64,000 bases of DNA from Mucilaginibacter psychrotolerans (GCF_004519315.1 NZ_SOZE01000001.1:124001-188000), one strand, 5' to 3'; counted from the stretch's first letter, positions 33,901 through 43,228 are shown. Program-made: numbers and translations. The notes: generated by a model from the letters alone, not told the origin.

Positions 33901-34944
33901 ATGATTGAAACTAAAGCTTATGCGGCCCAGGACGAAAAAACGCCTTTGGCACCCTGGACCTTCGAGCGACGCGATTTGGGCCCGCACGATGTGCAGTTCG
34001 ATATCCTTTTTTGTGGCGTTTGCCACTCGGATTTGCACCAGATAACAAACGATTGGTTCCCAGGCATATTCCCTATGGTACCCGGCCATGAAATTGTAGG
34101 CCGTGTAGTAAAAGTGGGCGACCATGTAACCAAATTTAAAGTTGGCGACCTCGCTGGAACCGGCTGTATGGTTGATAGCTGCCAGGTATGCGAAAACTGC
34201 AAGCAGGATTTGGAGCAATATTGCCTGGAAGGCAACACACAAACCTACAACAGCATGGAGCGCGATGGCTCGATGCCTACTTATGGCGGCTACTCCAACA
34301 CCATAGTAGTGCGCGAAGAATTTGTATTGCAGCTGAAAGAAGGTGTAGACCTTGCAGCAGTTGCGCCATTGCTTTGCGCAGGTATTACCACTTACTCGCC
34401 GCTAAAACATTGGGGAGTTGGCAAGGGGCATAAACTGGCCGTGTTAGGCCTTGGCGGCCTTGGCCACATGGGTGTTAAGTTCGGCGTTGCCTTTGGTGCC
34501 GAAGTTACCGTGCTAAGCACTTCGGCCAGCAAGGAAGACGATGCCAAAAAACTGGGTGCGCACCACTTTATAGTAACTAAAGATCCTGAGCAAATAAAAG
34601 CTGCACTAGGCACCTTCGATTTTATATTGGATACCGTATCTGCACCGCACGATTTTAATATGTACCTGTCGCTGTTGCGCACCAACGGTACTATGATATG
34701 CGTGGGTGTGCCAAACGAACCAGCATCTGTAGCAGCGTTCAGCTTATTGGGCGGACGTAAGAGCCTTGCCGGATCGGGCATTGGCGGCATTAAAGAAACC
34801 CAGGAAATGCTCGATTACTGCGCCGAGAATAACATCGTATCAGATATCGAGCTTATCGACATCAAAGATATCCAAACTGCTTATGAGCGTATGCAAAAAG
34901 GCGATGTGCGTTACAGGTTCGTGATAGATATGGCAACGCTGTAA
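33901..34944 (+). CDS. NAD(P)-dependent alcohol dehydrogenase (YahK/cinnamyl-alcohol type)
   Basis: A 347-residue zinc dehydrogenase starting at MIETKAYAAQDEKTPL (33901); the open frame upstream contains the promoter, so the earlier ATG is excluded. Catalytic zinc: CGVCHSDLHQI and PGHEIVG. Structural zinc: SCQVCENCKQDLEQYC. Cofactor loop: LGLGGLGHMGVKFG. Family members reduce aldehydes with NADPH and are often broad in substrate. The gene is monocistronic, with its own consensus promoter and terminator structures behind it. Confidence 0.9.
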   Translation: MIETKAYAAQDEKTPLAPWTFERRDLGPHDVQFDILFCGVCHSDLHQITNDWFPGIFPMVPGHEIVGRVVKVGDHVTKFKVGDLAGTGCMVDSCQVCENCKQDLEQYCLEGNTQTYNSMERDGSMPTYGGYSNTIVVREEFVLQLKEGVDLAAVAPLLCAGITTYSPLKHWGVGKGHKLAVLGLGGLGHMGVKFGVAFGAEVTVLSTSASKEDDAKKLGAHHFIVTKDPEQIKAALGTFDFILDTVSAPHDFNMYLSLLRTNGTMICVGVPNEPASVAAFSLLGGRKSLAGSGIGGIKETQEMLDYCAENNIVSDIELIDIKDIQTAYERMQKGDVRYRFVIDMATL

Positions 34945-34969
34945 TAATTTAACAGTCGCTCGCATATTT

Positions 34970-35131
34970 GACTCACCCTCCACAGAGACCTTCGGACCAA
35001 CTGCCCCCTATGCACGGGTCGTAGAGCCTTTCTGCTTCGCAAAGAGGGTGAAGAAAAAACTGAAGCTCACCCTCTTTCCGCTTGCGGAGAGAGGGTCGGG
35101 CAGCAAAGCGAACCCGGGGTGAGTAGACTCT
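34970..35131. repeat. Large imperfect palindromic element after adh
   Basis: The outer ends GACTCACCC and GGGGTGAGTAGACTC are inverted, and inside them GCAAAGAGGGTGA pairs with TCACCCTCTTTCCGC. It fills most of the 332-base spacer between adh and the DUF4397 gene. G/C-rich nested palindromes of this kind are typical of dispersed non-coding repeats; no gene was found within. Confidence 0.6.
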
Positions 35132-35150
35132 CAGGCCATGCAAGCCACAC

Positions 35151-35188
35151 AACAGCCATCAGCCAAAACTGATGGCTGTTTGTATTTT
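35151..35188 (+). terminator. Hairpin terminator downstream of adh
   Basis: AACAGCCATCAG (35151-35162) and CTGATGGCTGTT (35169-35180) pair perfectly around CCAAAA, followed by TGTATTTT. It could also work from the minus side. Confidence 0.7.
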
Positions 35189-35213
35189 GTATGGTTTAGC
35201 ACGCAAACCCGTT

Positions 35214-35260
35214 ATAACAAAAACGCCCCAGAGCTTGCAAGCCCGGGGCGTTTTTGTTAT
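35214..35260. terminator. Bidirectional terminator between adh and the DUF4397 gene
   Basis: Perfect 16-base arms ATAACAAAAACGCCCC (35214-35229) and GGGGCGTTTTTGTTAT (35245-35260). A/T-rich ends flank the G/C core, so a T-run follows the stem in both directions. On the minus strand it lies 17 bases beyond the DUF4397 gene stop. Confidence 0.85.
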
Positions 35261-35276
35261 GTTGTAACGAATACGA

Positions 35277-35990
35277 TTAATTAAACTGCGCGTTGGTTTG
35301 CACCTTGCCAACCAGCTTTTTAACATCTGTTGCCGATGTAAGCCCCTGCAGCGAAACGGTATATAGCGCATTGCTGTTGAGGGTTACATTTTCTATTGTA
35401 GCCAAAACGGTAGCGGTGCCTGTTTGGCGTATTTCGAATGTGTATTTGGCGGTACCGTTTATGGGTAAAAATTTGCTGTAGCCTTTAAAGCTCTTGTTGG
35501 CAACTAATACATCACCGCTTTTTATGGCCAAATCTACAGCCGGGGCATCGGGGCTAAGGTTTATGAACCTTATGCCGGCTTTAGTACCATCGGGCCGGGC
35601 AATGGTATCGCTAAGCAGCAGCAGTTGCTCGTTGCCAACGGTGTTGGTTAAAAACAGCGAGTAGTATTTGTTTTTACCCAGCGTAAGTGTGTCAGATTTG
35701 TAACTGGTTTGAGTACCGCCTACGGTGAAAGTAGCGGTGCGGTGGCCGGCGTAGGCCGCAACATAATCTATACCGCTGCCGTAGCCAAATGCATAGGCGT
35801 TGGCCTTATTGGCATCTAAATAAAAATCCAGTGCGGGTGCATCCGGCGAAGCATTAATAACTGTTAGTGCGGCCGTATCAGGCGTAACAGTATTACTGTT
35901 TTTTAAGCACGAACTGAGCGTTACGGCCAGCAAACACATTGTCCCAACTATGCCTGCCCACCTCCTTGAATTGTGTTGAACGTTTTTCAT
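35277..35990 (-). CDS. DUF4397 domain-containing lipoprotein
   Basis: A 237-residue protein with a lipoprotein signal: a hydrophobic stretch WAGIVGTMCLLAVTLSSC ending in the lipobox LSSC at about residue 28. Two related beta-sandwich repeats follow (TVINASPDAPALDFYLD and FINLSPDAPAVDLAIK), the mark of DUF4397. Probably anchored to the outer membrane, perhaps surface exposed. The function is unknown. Single gene with its own terminator. Confidence 0.85.
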   Translation of the reverse strand: MKNVQHNSRRWAGIVGTMCLLAVTLSSCLKNSNTVTPDTAALTVINASPDAPALDFYLDANKANAYAFGYGSGIDYVAAYAGHRTATFTVGGTQTSYKSDTLTLGKNKYYSLFLTNTVGNEQLLLLSDTIARPDGTKAGIRFINLSPDAPAVDLAIKSGDVLVANKSFKGYSKFLPINGTAKYTFEIRQTGTATVLATIENVTLNSNALYTVSLQGLTSATDVKKLVGKVQTNAQFN

Positions 35991-36142
35991 TATTTCAGTA
36001 TTTAGTAAAGTGTAATAATCCCATTACGCGGCTATTGTAAAAAACGCTACTAACACTTAAATATTTTTTAACGCAGGCTTGGCCAATTTATCATTGCGGT
36101 CTGGTTGTCAACAATATATCAATTAGAAAAAATTGCGCCGAC

Positions 36143-36550
36143 TTAATTGGGCAGCTTGCTAAGGATTTTCTGCAGGTTATCTACCGTAATGGGTTTGGCA
36201 ATAAAGTCGCTCACTTCCTTGTATTTTTTGGCCCGTGCGTAATCTTCGGCATCAATGGAAGAACTTACGATGAAGATGTTCGTCTTTTTTGCCAGGCTTG
36301 GTGCCAGCTTTACATATTCCTCTAAAAATTGCCACCCGTTAAGTTGGGGCATATTAATATCCAGCAGGATAAGTTCGGGAAGTATATCGCTCTTTTGGGC
36401 GTTTGCCTTAAAAAAATCAAGGGCCGAAGCGCCGCTATTGAAAAAGATGCTTTGCTCTGCTATTTCTGCTCGCGCAATAACGCGCTTAACGGTGAAAGTG
36501 TATATTTCATCGTCATCAATTATACAAGCTATCTTTATCTTACTATCCAT
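36143..36550 (-). CDS. Single-domain response regulator (CheY-like receiver)
   Basis: A 135-residue receiver domain without an output domain. Acidic pocket IIDDDEIYTF (about residues 10-19), phospho-acceptor Asp in LILLDINMPQLNGW, the Ser/Thr of IFIVSSSID, and the conserved Lys in DFIAKPIT. It probably relays phosphate to or from a separate kinase. No kinase gene adjoins it; the nearest candidates are the hybrid kinase at 53309 and the PAS protein at 57742, far away. Confidence 0.92.
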   Translation of the reverse strand: MDSKIKIACIIDDDEIYTFTVKRVIARAEIAEQSIFFNSGASALDFFKANAQKSDILPELILLDINMPQLNGWQFLEEYVKLAPSLAKKTNIFIVSSSIDAEDYARAKKYKEVSDFIAKPITVDNLQKILSKLPN

Positions 36551-36793
36551 TTACTTATTGAAAATACGAGGCATACCGGTGCATGGTTTTATGGTAACAG
36601 CAGCTAACTGCTATAAATGCGTGTGTCTGCTGCGATAAATATAGTTATATAAAATACTCTGCAAAGCAGTGTGTTTGTAATTTAATTACGGTTTTAAGTG
36701 CTTTAAAGTATAGGCGCAAGCATATTAATTGATACGCAATTTACGGTGGGCTTTACAGGTTTATGGCCCTTAGGCGAATGTGACAATAGCAGA

Positions 36794-36822
36794 AAACTCC
36801 GGCAACAAAGGCCGGAGTTTTT
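36794..36822. terminator. Hairpin terminator downstream of the ytxH-like gene
   Basis: AAACTCCGGC (36794-36803) and GCCGGAGTTT (36811-36820) with a 7-base loop; T-rich on the plus side and TTTTC on the minus side. It lies 22 bases beyond the minus-strand stop at 36844. Confidence 0.75.
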
Positions 36823-36843
36823 CTTTGAAAGCGTTTAATGCTT

Positions 36844-37056
36844 TTACTTTTCTTCGTTATAGCCGCCATTAGGTTGCGCTGCGGTTATCACCTGTTCGGT
36901 TTTCTCTTCGGCAAAACGTTTGGCTTTTTCTGCCCAAACCGAAGCCTCATCGGTAATATCATCCAGCATCGATCGCCCGCTGGCATCTTTTTTTATCAGG
37001 TAATTAATGCCATAACCAATGGCCGCGCCAACTGCTATAAATTTTAATAAGCCCAT
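36844..37056 (-). CDS. YtxH-like small membrane protein
   Basis: A 70-residue protein. One short hydrophobic helix at the N-terminus (LLKFIAVGAAIGYGINYLI) is followed by a charged helical tail (MLDDITDEASVWAEKAKRFA), the pattern of YtxH-domain proteins. These are general-stress-associated small proteins of unknown mechanism. The gene is isolated, with a hairpin terminator after it. Confidence 0.7.
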   Translation of the reverse strand: MGLLKFIAVGAAIGYGINYLIKKDASGRSMLDDITDEASVWAEKAKRFAEEKTEQVITAAQPNGGYNEEK

Positions 37057-37219
37057 GTTTTTATATTTTTAAGGTAAATGTTAACAAGAACTTATGTACA
37101 ATGATGATGCCAACATGATTAAAAACGATTCAACACGATTAAGGGATTAAGCGATTTGACACGATTCTTTTGATAAATTCCGTTCAATTTTTCCTTCTTT
37201 TTTTAATCCTGTTTAATCA

Positions 37220-37582
37220 CTAAATCTTTAAATCCTGTCCAATCGCCCATTGTACTATCGTTTTCTTGTTTGCGCGGTTCTTCCATGCCTGTATCAAAAG
37301 GCTCTTCAGCTCTTCCGGATCGGCTTTGGGGAGGTTAACCAACATATAATCGTAGTTGTAGTAGTGCTCGGTTATAAAGTAAACTTTGGGTTTGGCGGCC
37401 ATACATTTATCGCGCTCTTTGGTGTGCAGCACCAGGGTTTCGCCGTCCTCTCGTATGCGGACAAATATTTTTTTATTCACATAAAAAGCCGGCGTGCCAA
37501 AGCACAATTTCTCGGTAACACCAGGCAAGGGTAACACCACGTTGCGCAAAAATTGCAGGTAAATAAATACGCCTGTATCCAT
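37220..37582 (-). CDS. MmcQ/YjbR family DNA-binding protein
   Basis: A 120-residue protein starting at MDTGVFIYLQFLRNVVLPLP (ATG 37582). The MmcQ/YjbR (CyaY-like fold) pattern is seen in LPGVTEKLCFGTPAFYVNKK, KIFVRIREDGETLVLH and YNYDYMLVNLPKADPEELKS. The fold is similar to a double-wing DNA-binding structure, but the biological role is unknown. No partner gene is evident. Confidence 0.82.
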   Translation of the reverse strand: MDTGVFIYLQFLRNVVLPLPGVTEKLCFGTPAFYVNKKIFVRIREDGETLVLHTKERDKCMAAKPKVYFITEHYYNYDYMLVNLPKADPEELKSLLIQAWKNRANKKTIVQWAIGQDLKI

Positions 37583-37721
37583 ATTATGCAAGTTAAATAA
37601 AATAACCATTTCTTAAAAAACAAAGCTATCTCATGCTTTTTAAATCATTTTACCACCGCTGTTAAAACCAAATTAAAAATTAAAAGTTGTGTAGGCTGTT
37701 TAAATACACAAATAGCCTCTT

Positions 37722-39206
37722 ATGGAAAATTTTACGATGCTGCAGTTTTTCGAATGGTACTACCCTGGCGACGGCAGTTTATACGAACATCTTAAAAACG
37801 ATGCGGAACGATTAAAAAACATCGGCATAGATGCGGTATGGTTGCCTCCGGCTTATAAAGGGGAGGCGGGCGGATACTCGGTAGGCTATGATGTTTATGA
37901 TATTTACGACTTGGGCGAGTTCGATCAAAAAGGCACCGTGCGTACCAAATATGGCACTAAGGAGCAGTTGGTAGAAGCAGTAGAAACCGCTAAAAGCAAG
38001 GGCCTGCAGGTGTACATGGATATCGTGCTGAACCATATGGGTGGGGCAGATGAAAAGGAAAAAGTTACTGTGCGCAAAGTAAACCCCGAGAATCGCAACG
38101 AGTTTATCAGCGAGCCTTACGAGATCGAAGCGTTTACTAAATTTACGTTCCCCGGCAGGCAGGGCCAGCATTCACAATTCGTTTGGGATTGGCAATGCTT
38201 TAGTGGGATAGATTATGATGCCGGAAATAACGAGTCGGCCATCTTCAGCATCCAGAATCAATACGGCGATGCCTGGGAAGATGTTGTTGGCGACGAGAAC
38301 GGAAACTTTGATTTTTTGATGCTGGATGACATTGACACCCGCAATCCCGCCGTGCGCGATGAGCTGAAGCGCTGGGGCAAATGGTTTCATGATACCGTGC
38401 AATTCGACGGGATGCGCCTGGATGCCATCAAGCACATCTCATACGAATTTTATAACGACTGGCTGGATACGCTACGCGCCGAAACAGGGCAGGAGATATT
38501 CACCGTAGGCGAATATTGGAGCTACGAGATTAGCCTGCTACAGGAATACATTTCCGCTACGGGCGGGCGCATGTCGCTTTTCGATGCACCACTGCACCAA
38601 AACCTGCACGATGCTTCGGCAGGTGGTAAAGATTATGACCTCACCAAAATATTCGAAAATACGCTGGTAGCGGCAAACCCATCCCGGGCGGTTACGTTGG
38701 TAGAAAACCACGATACCCAGCCCCTGCAATCGCTTGCTTTACCTGTAGAGCAATGGTTCAAGCCACTGGCCTACGCGCTTATTTTGCTGCGCGAACATGG
38801 CTACCCCTGCGTTTTTTACGCCGATTTGTACGGCACTAAATACAGCGATAAAGGCGATGACGGCAACGAACATGAAGTGGAGCTACCTGCCATTGCCGAA
38901 ATGGAATCGCTATTATGGGCACGCAAACACATAGCCTATGGTGCCCAGCGCGATTATTTCGACCACGCTAATTGCATTGGCTGGACCCGCGAAGGCGATG
39001 GCGAGCACGAGAACTCGGGCTGCGCGGTGCTCATCTCCAATAGCGATGAAGCCAGCAAGCGTATGGAAATAGGCCAGGCCCACGCCGGGAAAGTATTTGT
39101 TGACTACCTCAACAAGCACGATGCCGGGGTTACCATCGGCGAAGACGGCTGGGGTGAGTTCTTCGTCCGCGCCGGCGCTGTTTCGGTATGGGCGGTTAAG
39201 AAATAA
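37722..39206 (+). CDS. Cytoplasmic alpha-amylase, GH13 subfamily 5-like
   Basis: A 494-residue enzyme without a signal peptide, so it acts in the cytoplasm. The N-terminus MENFTMLQFFEWYYPGDGSL is typical of AmyA/GH13_5. Catalytic set: nucleophile Asp in GMRLDAIKHIS (about 234), acid/base Glu in FTVGEYWSYE (about 263) and the third Asp in LVENHDTQPLQ (about 330). Conserved region I is MDIVLNHMGG. It cleaves internal alpha-1,4 bonds of glycogen or imported maltodextrins. A weak hairpin at 39231-39262 may end the transcript. Confidence 0.93.
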   Translation: MENFTMLQFFEWYYPGDGSLYEHLKNDAERLKNIGIDAVWLPPAYKGEAGGYSVGYDVYDIYDLGEFDQKGTVRTKYGTKEQLVEAVETAKSKGLQVYMDIVLNHMGGADEKEKVTVRKVNPENRNEFISEPYEIEAFTKFTFPGRQGQHSQFVWDWQCFSGIDYDAGNNESAIFSIQNQYGDAWEDVVGDENGNFDFLMLDDIDTRNPAVRDELKRWGKWFHDTVQFDGMRLDAIKHISYEFYNDWLDTLRAETGQEIFTVGEYWSYEISLLQEYISATGGRMSLFDAPLHQNLHDASAGGKDYDLTKIFENTLVAANPSRAVTLVENHDTQPLQSLALPVEQWFKPLAYALILLREHGYPCVFYADLYGTKYSDKGDDGNEHEVELPAIAEMESLLWARKHIAYGAQRDYFDHANCIGWTREGDGEHENSGCAVLISNSDEASKRMEIGQAHAGKVFVDYLNKHDAGVTIGEDGWGEFFVRAGAVSVWAVKK

Positions 39207-39230
39207 TTACTAATTTATCTTCAAGAACTT

Positions 39231-39262
39231 TTTCGGGCCGGGATGCAAATTTCGGCCCGAAA
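39231..39262 (+). terminator. Weak hairpin after the amylase gene
   Basis: TTTCGGGCCG and CGGCCCGAAA pair over 10 bases with a 12-base loop. There is no T-run, so termination efficiency is uncertain. Confidence 0.45.
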
Positions 39263-39359
39263 TCGTATTCGGCGATTACGTAGAAATCACGCTACTGAAA
39301 TGGAAAATAAAGTATTACTTTAGAGGCACAACCAGCATCTCACTAGATTATTTTGTCGA

Positions 39360-40001
39360 ATGAAAAGAAAAGCAGTTTGGATATTGCTTATTTTACTTGC
39401 AGCCACATTCCTTATCGCCTATCCGTGGGTAAGCATACCAACCAACTTGCTTAACTCATTCGATGTTATAACAAAAAGTTTAGACGCATCGCAAAAAGGG
39501 CTCGATAGCAGCATCAATGTATCTTACCAAGCGCTAAAAAATAACCCCCAGAACCGCGACCCGGAAAAAGCCGCTAACTTACTATCGAGGGCGAAGCAGG
39601 CTACTGCAGCGGTGGATAAACTTGTGGAACATATTGATCTTATCAGGAGGGCACTAAGGGAAAATATACTTACAAATTCCGATACCAGCGAAAATCTTTC
39701 CTATTCGGGATATTTAATGATCCGTAGCGGAGAGGCTACTGTTTTAAAAACAGAGATTGATGAAACCCGAAAAACGCTGATAAGCCTTTTGGGTGCTAAC
39801 GCAAAAAATACTACTATTTTGCTGGATACCAAAGCCCCGAAACCCGTGAATAGCGACGCACCCCAAAGCTGGCAGGTAAGTTATTTTGGAGAGGGGATTC
39901 CGGCTCAGGCAGTAATTACAACCTTAGCAAAGATTGAAGTAGATGCCAGGGAATCAGAGTATAAAGTAATAAATAAAATCCTCTCCGAAGGTGACCGTTA
40001 G
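39360..40001 (+). CDS. Stand-alone GldM/PorM N-terminal-domain-like membrane protein
   Basis: A 213-residue protein with one N-terminal membrane helix (AVWILLILLAATFLIAYPW). The rest follows the helical first domain of GldM/PorM: the segment after the helix NLLNSFDVITKSLDASQKGL corresponds to the AFGLMNEK... region of GldM, then a long helix pair, a LLGANAKNTT turn, and the closing helix IPAQAVITTLAKIEVDARES, which mirrors the GldM segment that ends its D1 domain. In GldM this part is followed by three more periplasmic domains (about 300 residues) that are missing here. Similarity was judged by eye. It lies in a carbohydrate region, far from gldK at 63685. Confidence 0.65.
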   Translation: MKRKAVWILLILLAATFLIAYPWVSIPTNLLNSFDVITKSLDASQKGLDSSINVSYQALKNNPQNRDPEKAANLLSRAKQATAAVDKLVEHIDLIRRALRENILTNSDTSENLSYSGYLMIRSGEATVLKTEIDETRKTLISLLGANAKNTTILLDTKAPKPVNSDAPQSWQVSYFGEGIPAQAVITTLAKIEVDARESEYKVINKILSEGDR

Positions 40002-40087
40002 TTCCCTCGAACGGTAACCAACGCAACGATTTGCGTGCCTGAGACGTATGGTGTCGCTTCTTCGGCTACGATAAAAAATTAATATAT

Positions 40088-41866
40088 ATGAAAAAACTCT
40101 ACTCCTTATTTACCTTACTACTTATTGTAGCTGCTGCCTTCGCGAATCCTGTTATTTACGTAAACCAGGTAGCCTTCGATAGCAACGGCCCAAAAGTAGG
40201 TGTGGTGCAATTCGATGATAAACTTACTAAAGCTTTCGCCTTCAACCTGGTGAACATTGCTACGGGCAGGGTGGCCTACACAGGCATGCTTACCAACCCT
40301 TCAACAATCACCGATTGGGCACCCGGAAAGCTCTTTTTCCAGGCAGATTTTTCGGCTTTTAAAACGGCAGGAAAGTATAGATTACGCATTAAATATGAGG
40401 GACTTATATATACATCGCACCCATTTGAGATAGGCGAGAATGCGTTGGCCCGCAGAACACTGTCGTCTATTATCCACTATTATAACAAGCAGCGTGCAAA
40501 CACCCCGGGCGAACTGGCCGCTGATGCCAAAATGCAATTGTTCGGCAGCAACCAAAGGGTTGATATGCGCGGCGGCTGGTGCGATGCCTCGGGAGATGTA
40601 AGCAAATATTTCTCGCACCTGGCGTATGCTAATTTCTTTTCGCCTCAGCAAACGCCGCTGGTTACTTGGAGTATGGCAAGCGCGGCCGAAGCCATCCCAG
40701 GCCTGCTTAAGAAATGGAAACTAAAGGATTCTATTGATAATGAGGCGCTTTATGGCGCCGATTACATGATGCGTGCGCTCAGCAAAGAGGGCTATTTTTA
40801 TATGATCGTGTTCAGTTATTTCAACAAGGATCCTAAAGCCCGCCGCGTGGTGGGGCTATTGGCCAACAGTGTTACTACCAATCAATACCAATGCGCTTTC
40901 CGCGAAGGTGGAGGTATGGCCATAGCCGCACTTGCCCGTATATCGCAATGGAAAAAGAATGGCGATTTTACTTCGGGGCAATATTTGGATGGTGCCAAAC
41001 GCGCCTTTGCCCACCTGCTGGTAAACAATACCAAATACGACGACGACGGCAAGGAAAACATCATCGACGATTATTGCGCGCTAATGGCCGCTACGGAATT
41101 ATGGATAGCCACAGATGAGGACCAATACCGCGACGAAGCCCGCAAGCGGGCGGCAAACTTAAATAGCCGCATGACCACCGACGGCTATTTTGTCTCCAAC
41201 GATGCTAACCGGCCCTACTTTCATGCTTCTGACGCGGGCCTGCCTGTGGTAGCCCTATCACGTTATCTGGATAAGGAAAAAGATGAGGCCTACCGCGCTA
41301 CGGCTCTTAAAACCATCAAACAGGCACTTGATTACAACCTTTTGGTAACCAATAAAATAAGTAATCCTTTTGGCTATGCTCGCCAAAGCTTTTTGTATAA
41401 AGGCAAAGTGAAGGATAGCTTCTTTATCCCCCACGAAAACGAAACCGGCTGGTGGTGGCAGGGAGAGAACGCCCGCCTGGCCTCGCTGGCTACGGCGGCT
41501 ATTGTTGGCGGCAGATTAGCCTACCCGGCAGAGGGGAATTGGGGAATAAAATCAACACTTGCTGATTTTGCGGAACGCCAATTATCGTGGATAATGGGCT
41601 GCAACCCCTATGGGATGTGTTTTATTTATGGCTATGGAAAAACCAATGTGCCGTATATGGCCTCCAATTATGGCCACGGAAGCGAGCGTGGGGGCATTTC
41701 TAACGGCGTTACGGGCCGTGATGGCAGTCCCGATGGCTCGGGTATTGATTTTAAGCAACAGGCAGCGGGCAATGAATGGCGCTGGACCGAACAGTGGATA
41801 CCGCATGCGGCCTGGTTTTTGCAAGCTGTTGCGGCAATGGCACAACCAGAGGGCGCAAACAAGTAA
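40088..41866 (+). CDS. Glycoside hydrolase family 9 protein
   Basis: A 592-residue exported enzyme with signal peptide MKKLYSLFTLLLIVAAAFA. Residues about 22-120 form the Ig-like CelD_N domain (IYVNQVAFDSNGPKVGVVQF). The (alpha/alpha)6 catalytic domain follows with the catalytic Asp region DMRGGWCDASGD, the sugar-binding WIMGCNPYGMCFIYGYG and the C-terminal acid Glu in the NEWRWTEQWIPHAAWF region. GH9 members are mostly endoglucanases, but some act on beta-glucosaminides or xyloglucan; the substrate is not fixed by the sequence. No carbohydrate-binding module or type IX sorting tail is seen, so it is probably periplasmic. Confidence 0.88.
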   Translation: MKKLYSLFTLLLIVAAAFANPVIYVNQVAFDSNGPKVGVVQFDDKLTKAFAFNLVNIATGRVAYTGMLTNPSTITDWAPGKLFFQADFSAFKTAGKYRLRIKYEGLIYTSHPFEIGENALARRTLSSIIHYYNKQRANTPGELAADAKMQLFGSNQRVDMRGGWCDASGDVSKYFSHLAYANFFSPQQTPLVTWSMASAAEAIPGLLKKWKLKDSIDNEALYGADYMMRALSKEGYFYMIVFSYFNKDPKARRVVGLLANSVTTNQYQCAFREGGGMAIAALARISQWKKNGDFTSGQYLDGAKRAFAHLLVNNTKYDDDGKENIIDDYCALMAATELWIATDEDQYRDEARKRAANLNSRMTTDGYFVSNDANRPYFHASDAGLPVVALSRYLDKEKDEAYRATALKTIKQALDYNLLVTNKISNPFGYARQSFLYKGKVKDSFFIPHENETGWWWQGENARLASLATAAIVGGRLAYPAEGNWGIKSTLADFAERQLSWIMGCNPYGMCFIYGYGKTNVPYMASNYGHGSERGGISNGVTGRDGSPDGSGIDFKQQAAGNEWRWTEQWIPHAAWFLQAVAAMAQPEGANK

Positions 41867-41955
41867 AATTATAACGATTGAATATTTTTTTTAGATATTT
41901 GAAAAAAATAACCGTAAAAGCCCCTCTTTTAACTGGAACCTAAAACTATTAGAAT

Positions 41956-42963
41956 ATGATAACATCATTAGTAACCGGCGGGGCCGGCTTTATAGGCTCA
42001 CATGTAGCAAAACATTGCCTTAACCTGGGGCACAAAGTAATTGTATTAGATGACCTTAGCGGCGGTTTTGAAGACCACGTACCTGCAGGCGTTGAATTTA
42101 TTGTTGGCTCTATTAATGATTATGAATTGCTGGAGAAACTTTTCGAAGAGCACAAGTTCGATTATGTTTACCATCTGGCTGCCTACGCCGCAGAAGGGCT
42201 TTCGCACTTTATCCGAAGGTTCAATTACAATAACAACCTTATCGGCTCGGTAAATTTGATCAATCTCTCGGTATTGCATAAGGTTAAATGCTTCGTGTTC
42301 ACATCATCTATAGCGGTGTATGGTGCTGGTCAGCTACCTATGCGTGAGGAATTAGTGCCACAACCCGAAGACCCTTATGGCGTAGCGAAATACGCTGTAG
42401 AGATGGATTTGAAAGCTGCCCACCACATGTTCGGCTTAAACTATATCATCTTCCGCCCTCACAACGTGTATGGCGAAAACCAGAACATCGGCGATAAGTA
42501 CCGCAATGTAATCGGCATTTTTATGAACCAGATTATGCAGGAAAAGCCGATGACTATTTTTGGCGATGGCGAGCAAACCCGCGCATTCAGCTATATAGAC
42601 GATGTTGCGCCGCATATTGCCAATAGCCCTAATGTTCCCGCTGCCTACAATGAGGTATTCAACGTAGGTGCCGATAAGCCTTACACCGTGAACGAGTTGG
42701 TACAGGTAGTGGCAGATGAACTTGGCGTAGAACCTAAAGTAACCCACCTGGAGGCCCGCAAAGAAGTGATGCACGCCCATAGCGACCACTCTAAAGCGGC
42801 AAGCGTTTTCGGCAAAAGTGCCAATGTGAGCCTTAAAGAGGGTATCAGCAAAATGGCCGCATGGGCCAAGGTAGTAGGCTCGCGCGCAAGTGCTGAGTTC
42901 GAGAATATAGAGATTGAAGAAAACCTGCCGCAGGGCTGGAACAAAAAAGCAGTAAAAGCTTAA
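41956..42963 (+). CDS. NAD-dependent epimerase/dehydratase (UDP-glucose 4-epimerase-like)
   Basis: A 335-residue extended SDR. NAD-binding TGGAGFIGSH at residues 7-16; active-site Ser in FTSSIAVYG and the Tyr/Lys pair in YGVAKYAVE (about Y141, K145); GDGEQTRAFSYIDDV is the usual late signature. It probably epimerises or dehydrates a nucleotide sugar for surface glycans. The insertion GLSHFIRRFNYNNNLIGSVN is typical of a Bacteroidota subgroup. The exact sugar is unknown. Confidence 0.85.
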   Translation: MITSLVTGGAGFIGSHVAKHCLNLGHKVIVLDDLSGGFEDHVPAGVEFIVGSINDYELLEKLFEEHKFDYVYHLAAYAAEGLSHFIRRFNYNNNLIGSVNLINLSVLHKVKCFVFTSSIAVYGAGQLPMREELVPQPEDPYGVAKYAVEMDLKAAHHMFGLNYIIFRPHNVYGENQNIGDKYRNVIGIFMNQIMQEKPMTIFGDGEQTRAFSYIDDVAPHIANSPNVPAAYNEVFNVGADKPYTVNELVQVVADELGVEPKVTHLEARKEVMHAHSDHSKAASVFGKSANVSLKEGISKMAAWAKVVGSRASAEFENIEIEENLPQGWNKKAVKA

Positions 42964-42992
42964 AAGGTTATCGGTTTTTCGGTAAACATTTA

Positions 42993-43000
42993 TATTTTTG
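42993..43000 (+). promoter_or_regulatory. Bacteroidota-type -7 box before the small membrane protein
   Basis: TATTTTTG matches TAnnTTTG and lies 22 bases before the ATG at 43023. The -33 element is poor (TTTTTC at 42975-42980, spacing too short), so the call rests on the -7 box. Confidence 0.45.
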
Positions 43001-43022
43001 TGCCAAATAAAACAACAGCGCT

Positions 43023-43208
43023 ATGCAATCAATGGAAAATGCCAACAACGAGAGCCACTACAAATTTTTAATCCTTACCATCGCCGTAGGTTTATTAGGT
43101 TGCTTTTTACGCTTCGCCGATTTCCCTCACGCTACATTAGTATCCAACATCATCCTGTTGTTCGGTTCTATCATCGCGTTACGTGCTGTTTTCAAAATAT
43201 TAGACTAA
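43023..43208 (+). CDS. Small two-helix membrane protein
   Basis: 61 residues, MQSMENANNESHYKFLILTI onward (an internal ATG 9 bases later could also start it). Two hydrophobic helices, YKFLILTIAVGLLGCFLRFA and LVSNIILLFGSIIALRAVF, are joined by a short DFPHAT loop. It probably lies in the inner membrane. The function is unknown. A -7 box precedes it and a terminator follows, which supports a real independent gene. Confidence 0.7.
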   Translation: MQSMENANNESHYKFLILTIAVGLLGCFLRFADFPHATLVSNIILLFGSIIALRAVFKILD

Positions 43209-43228
43209 GTTTTACTAAAACATAAATG

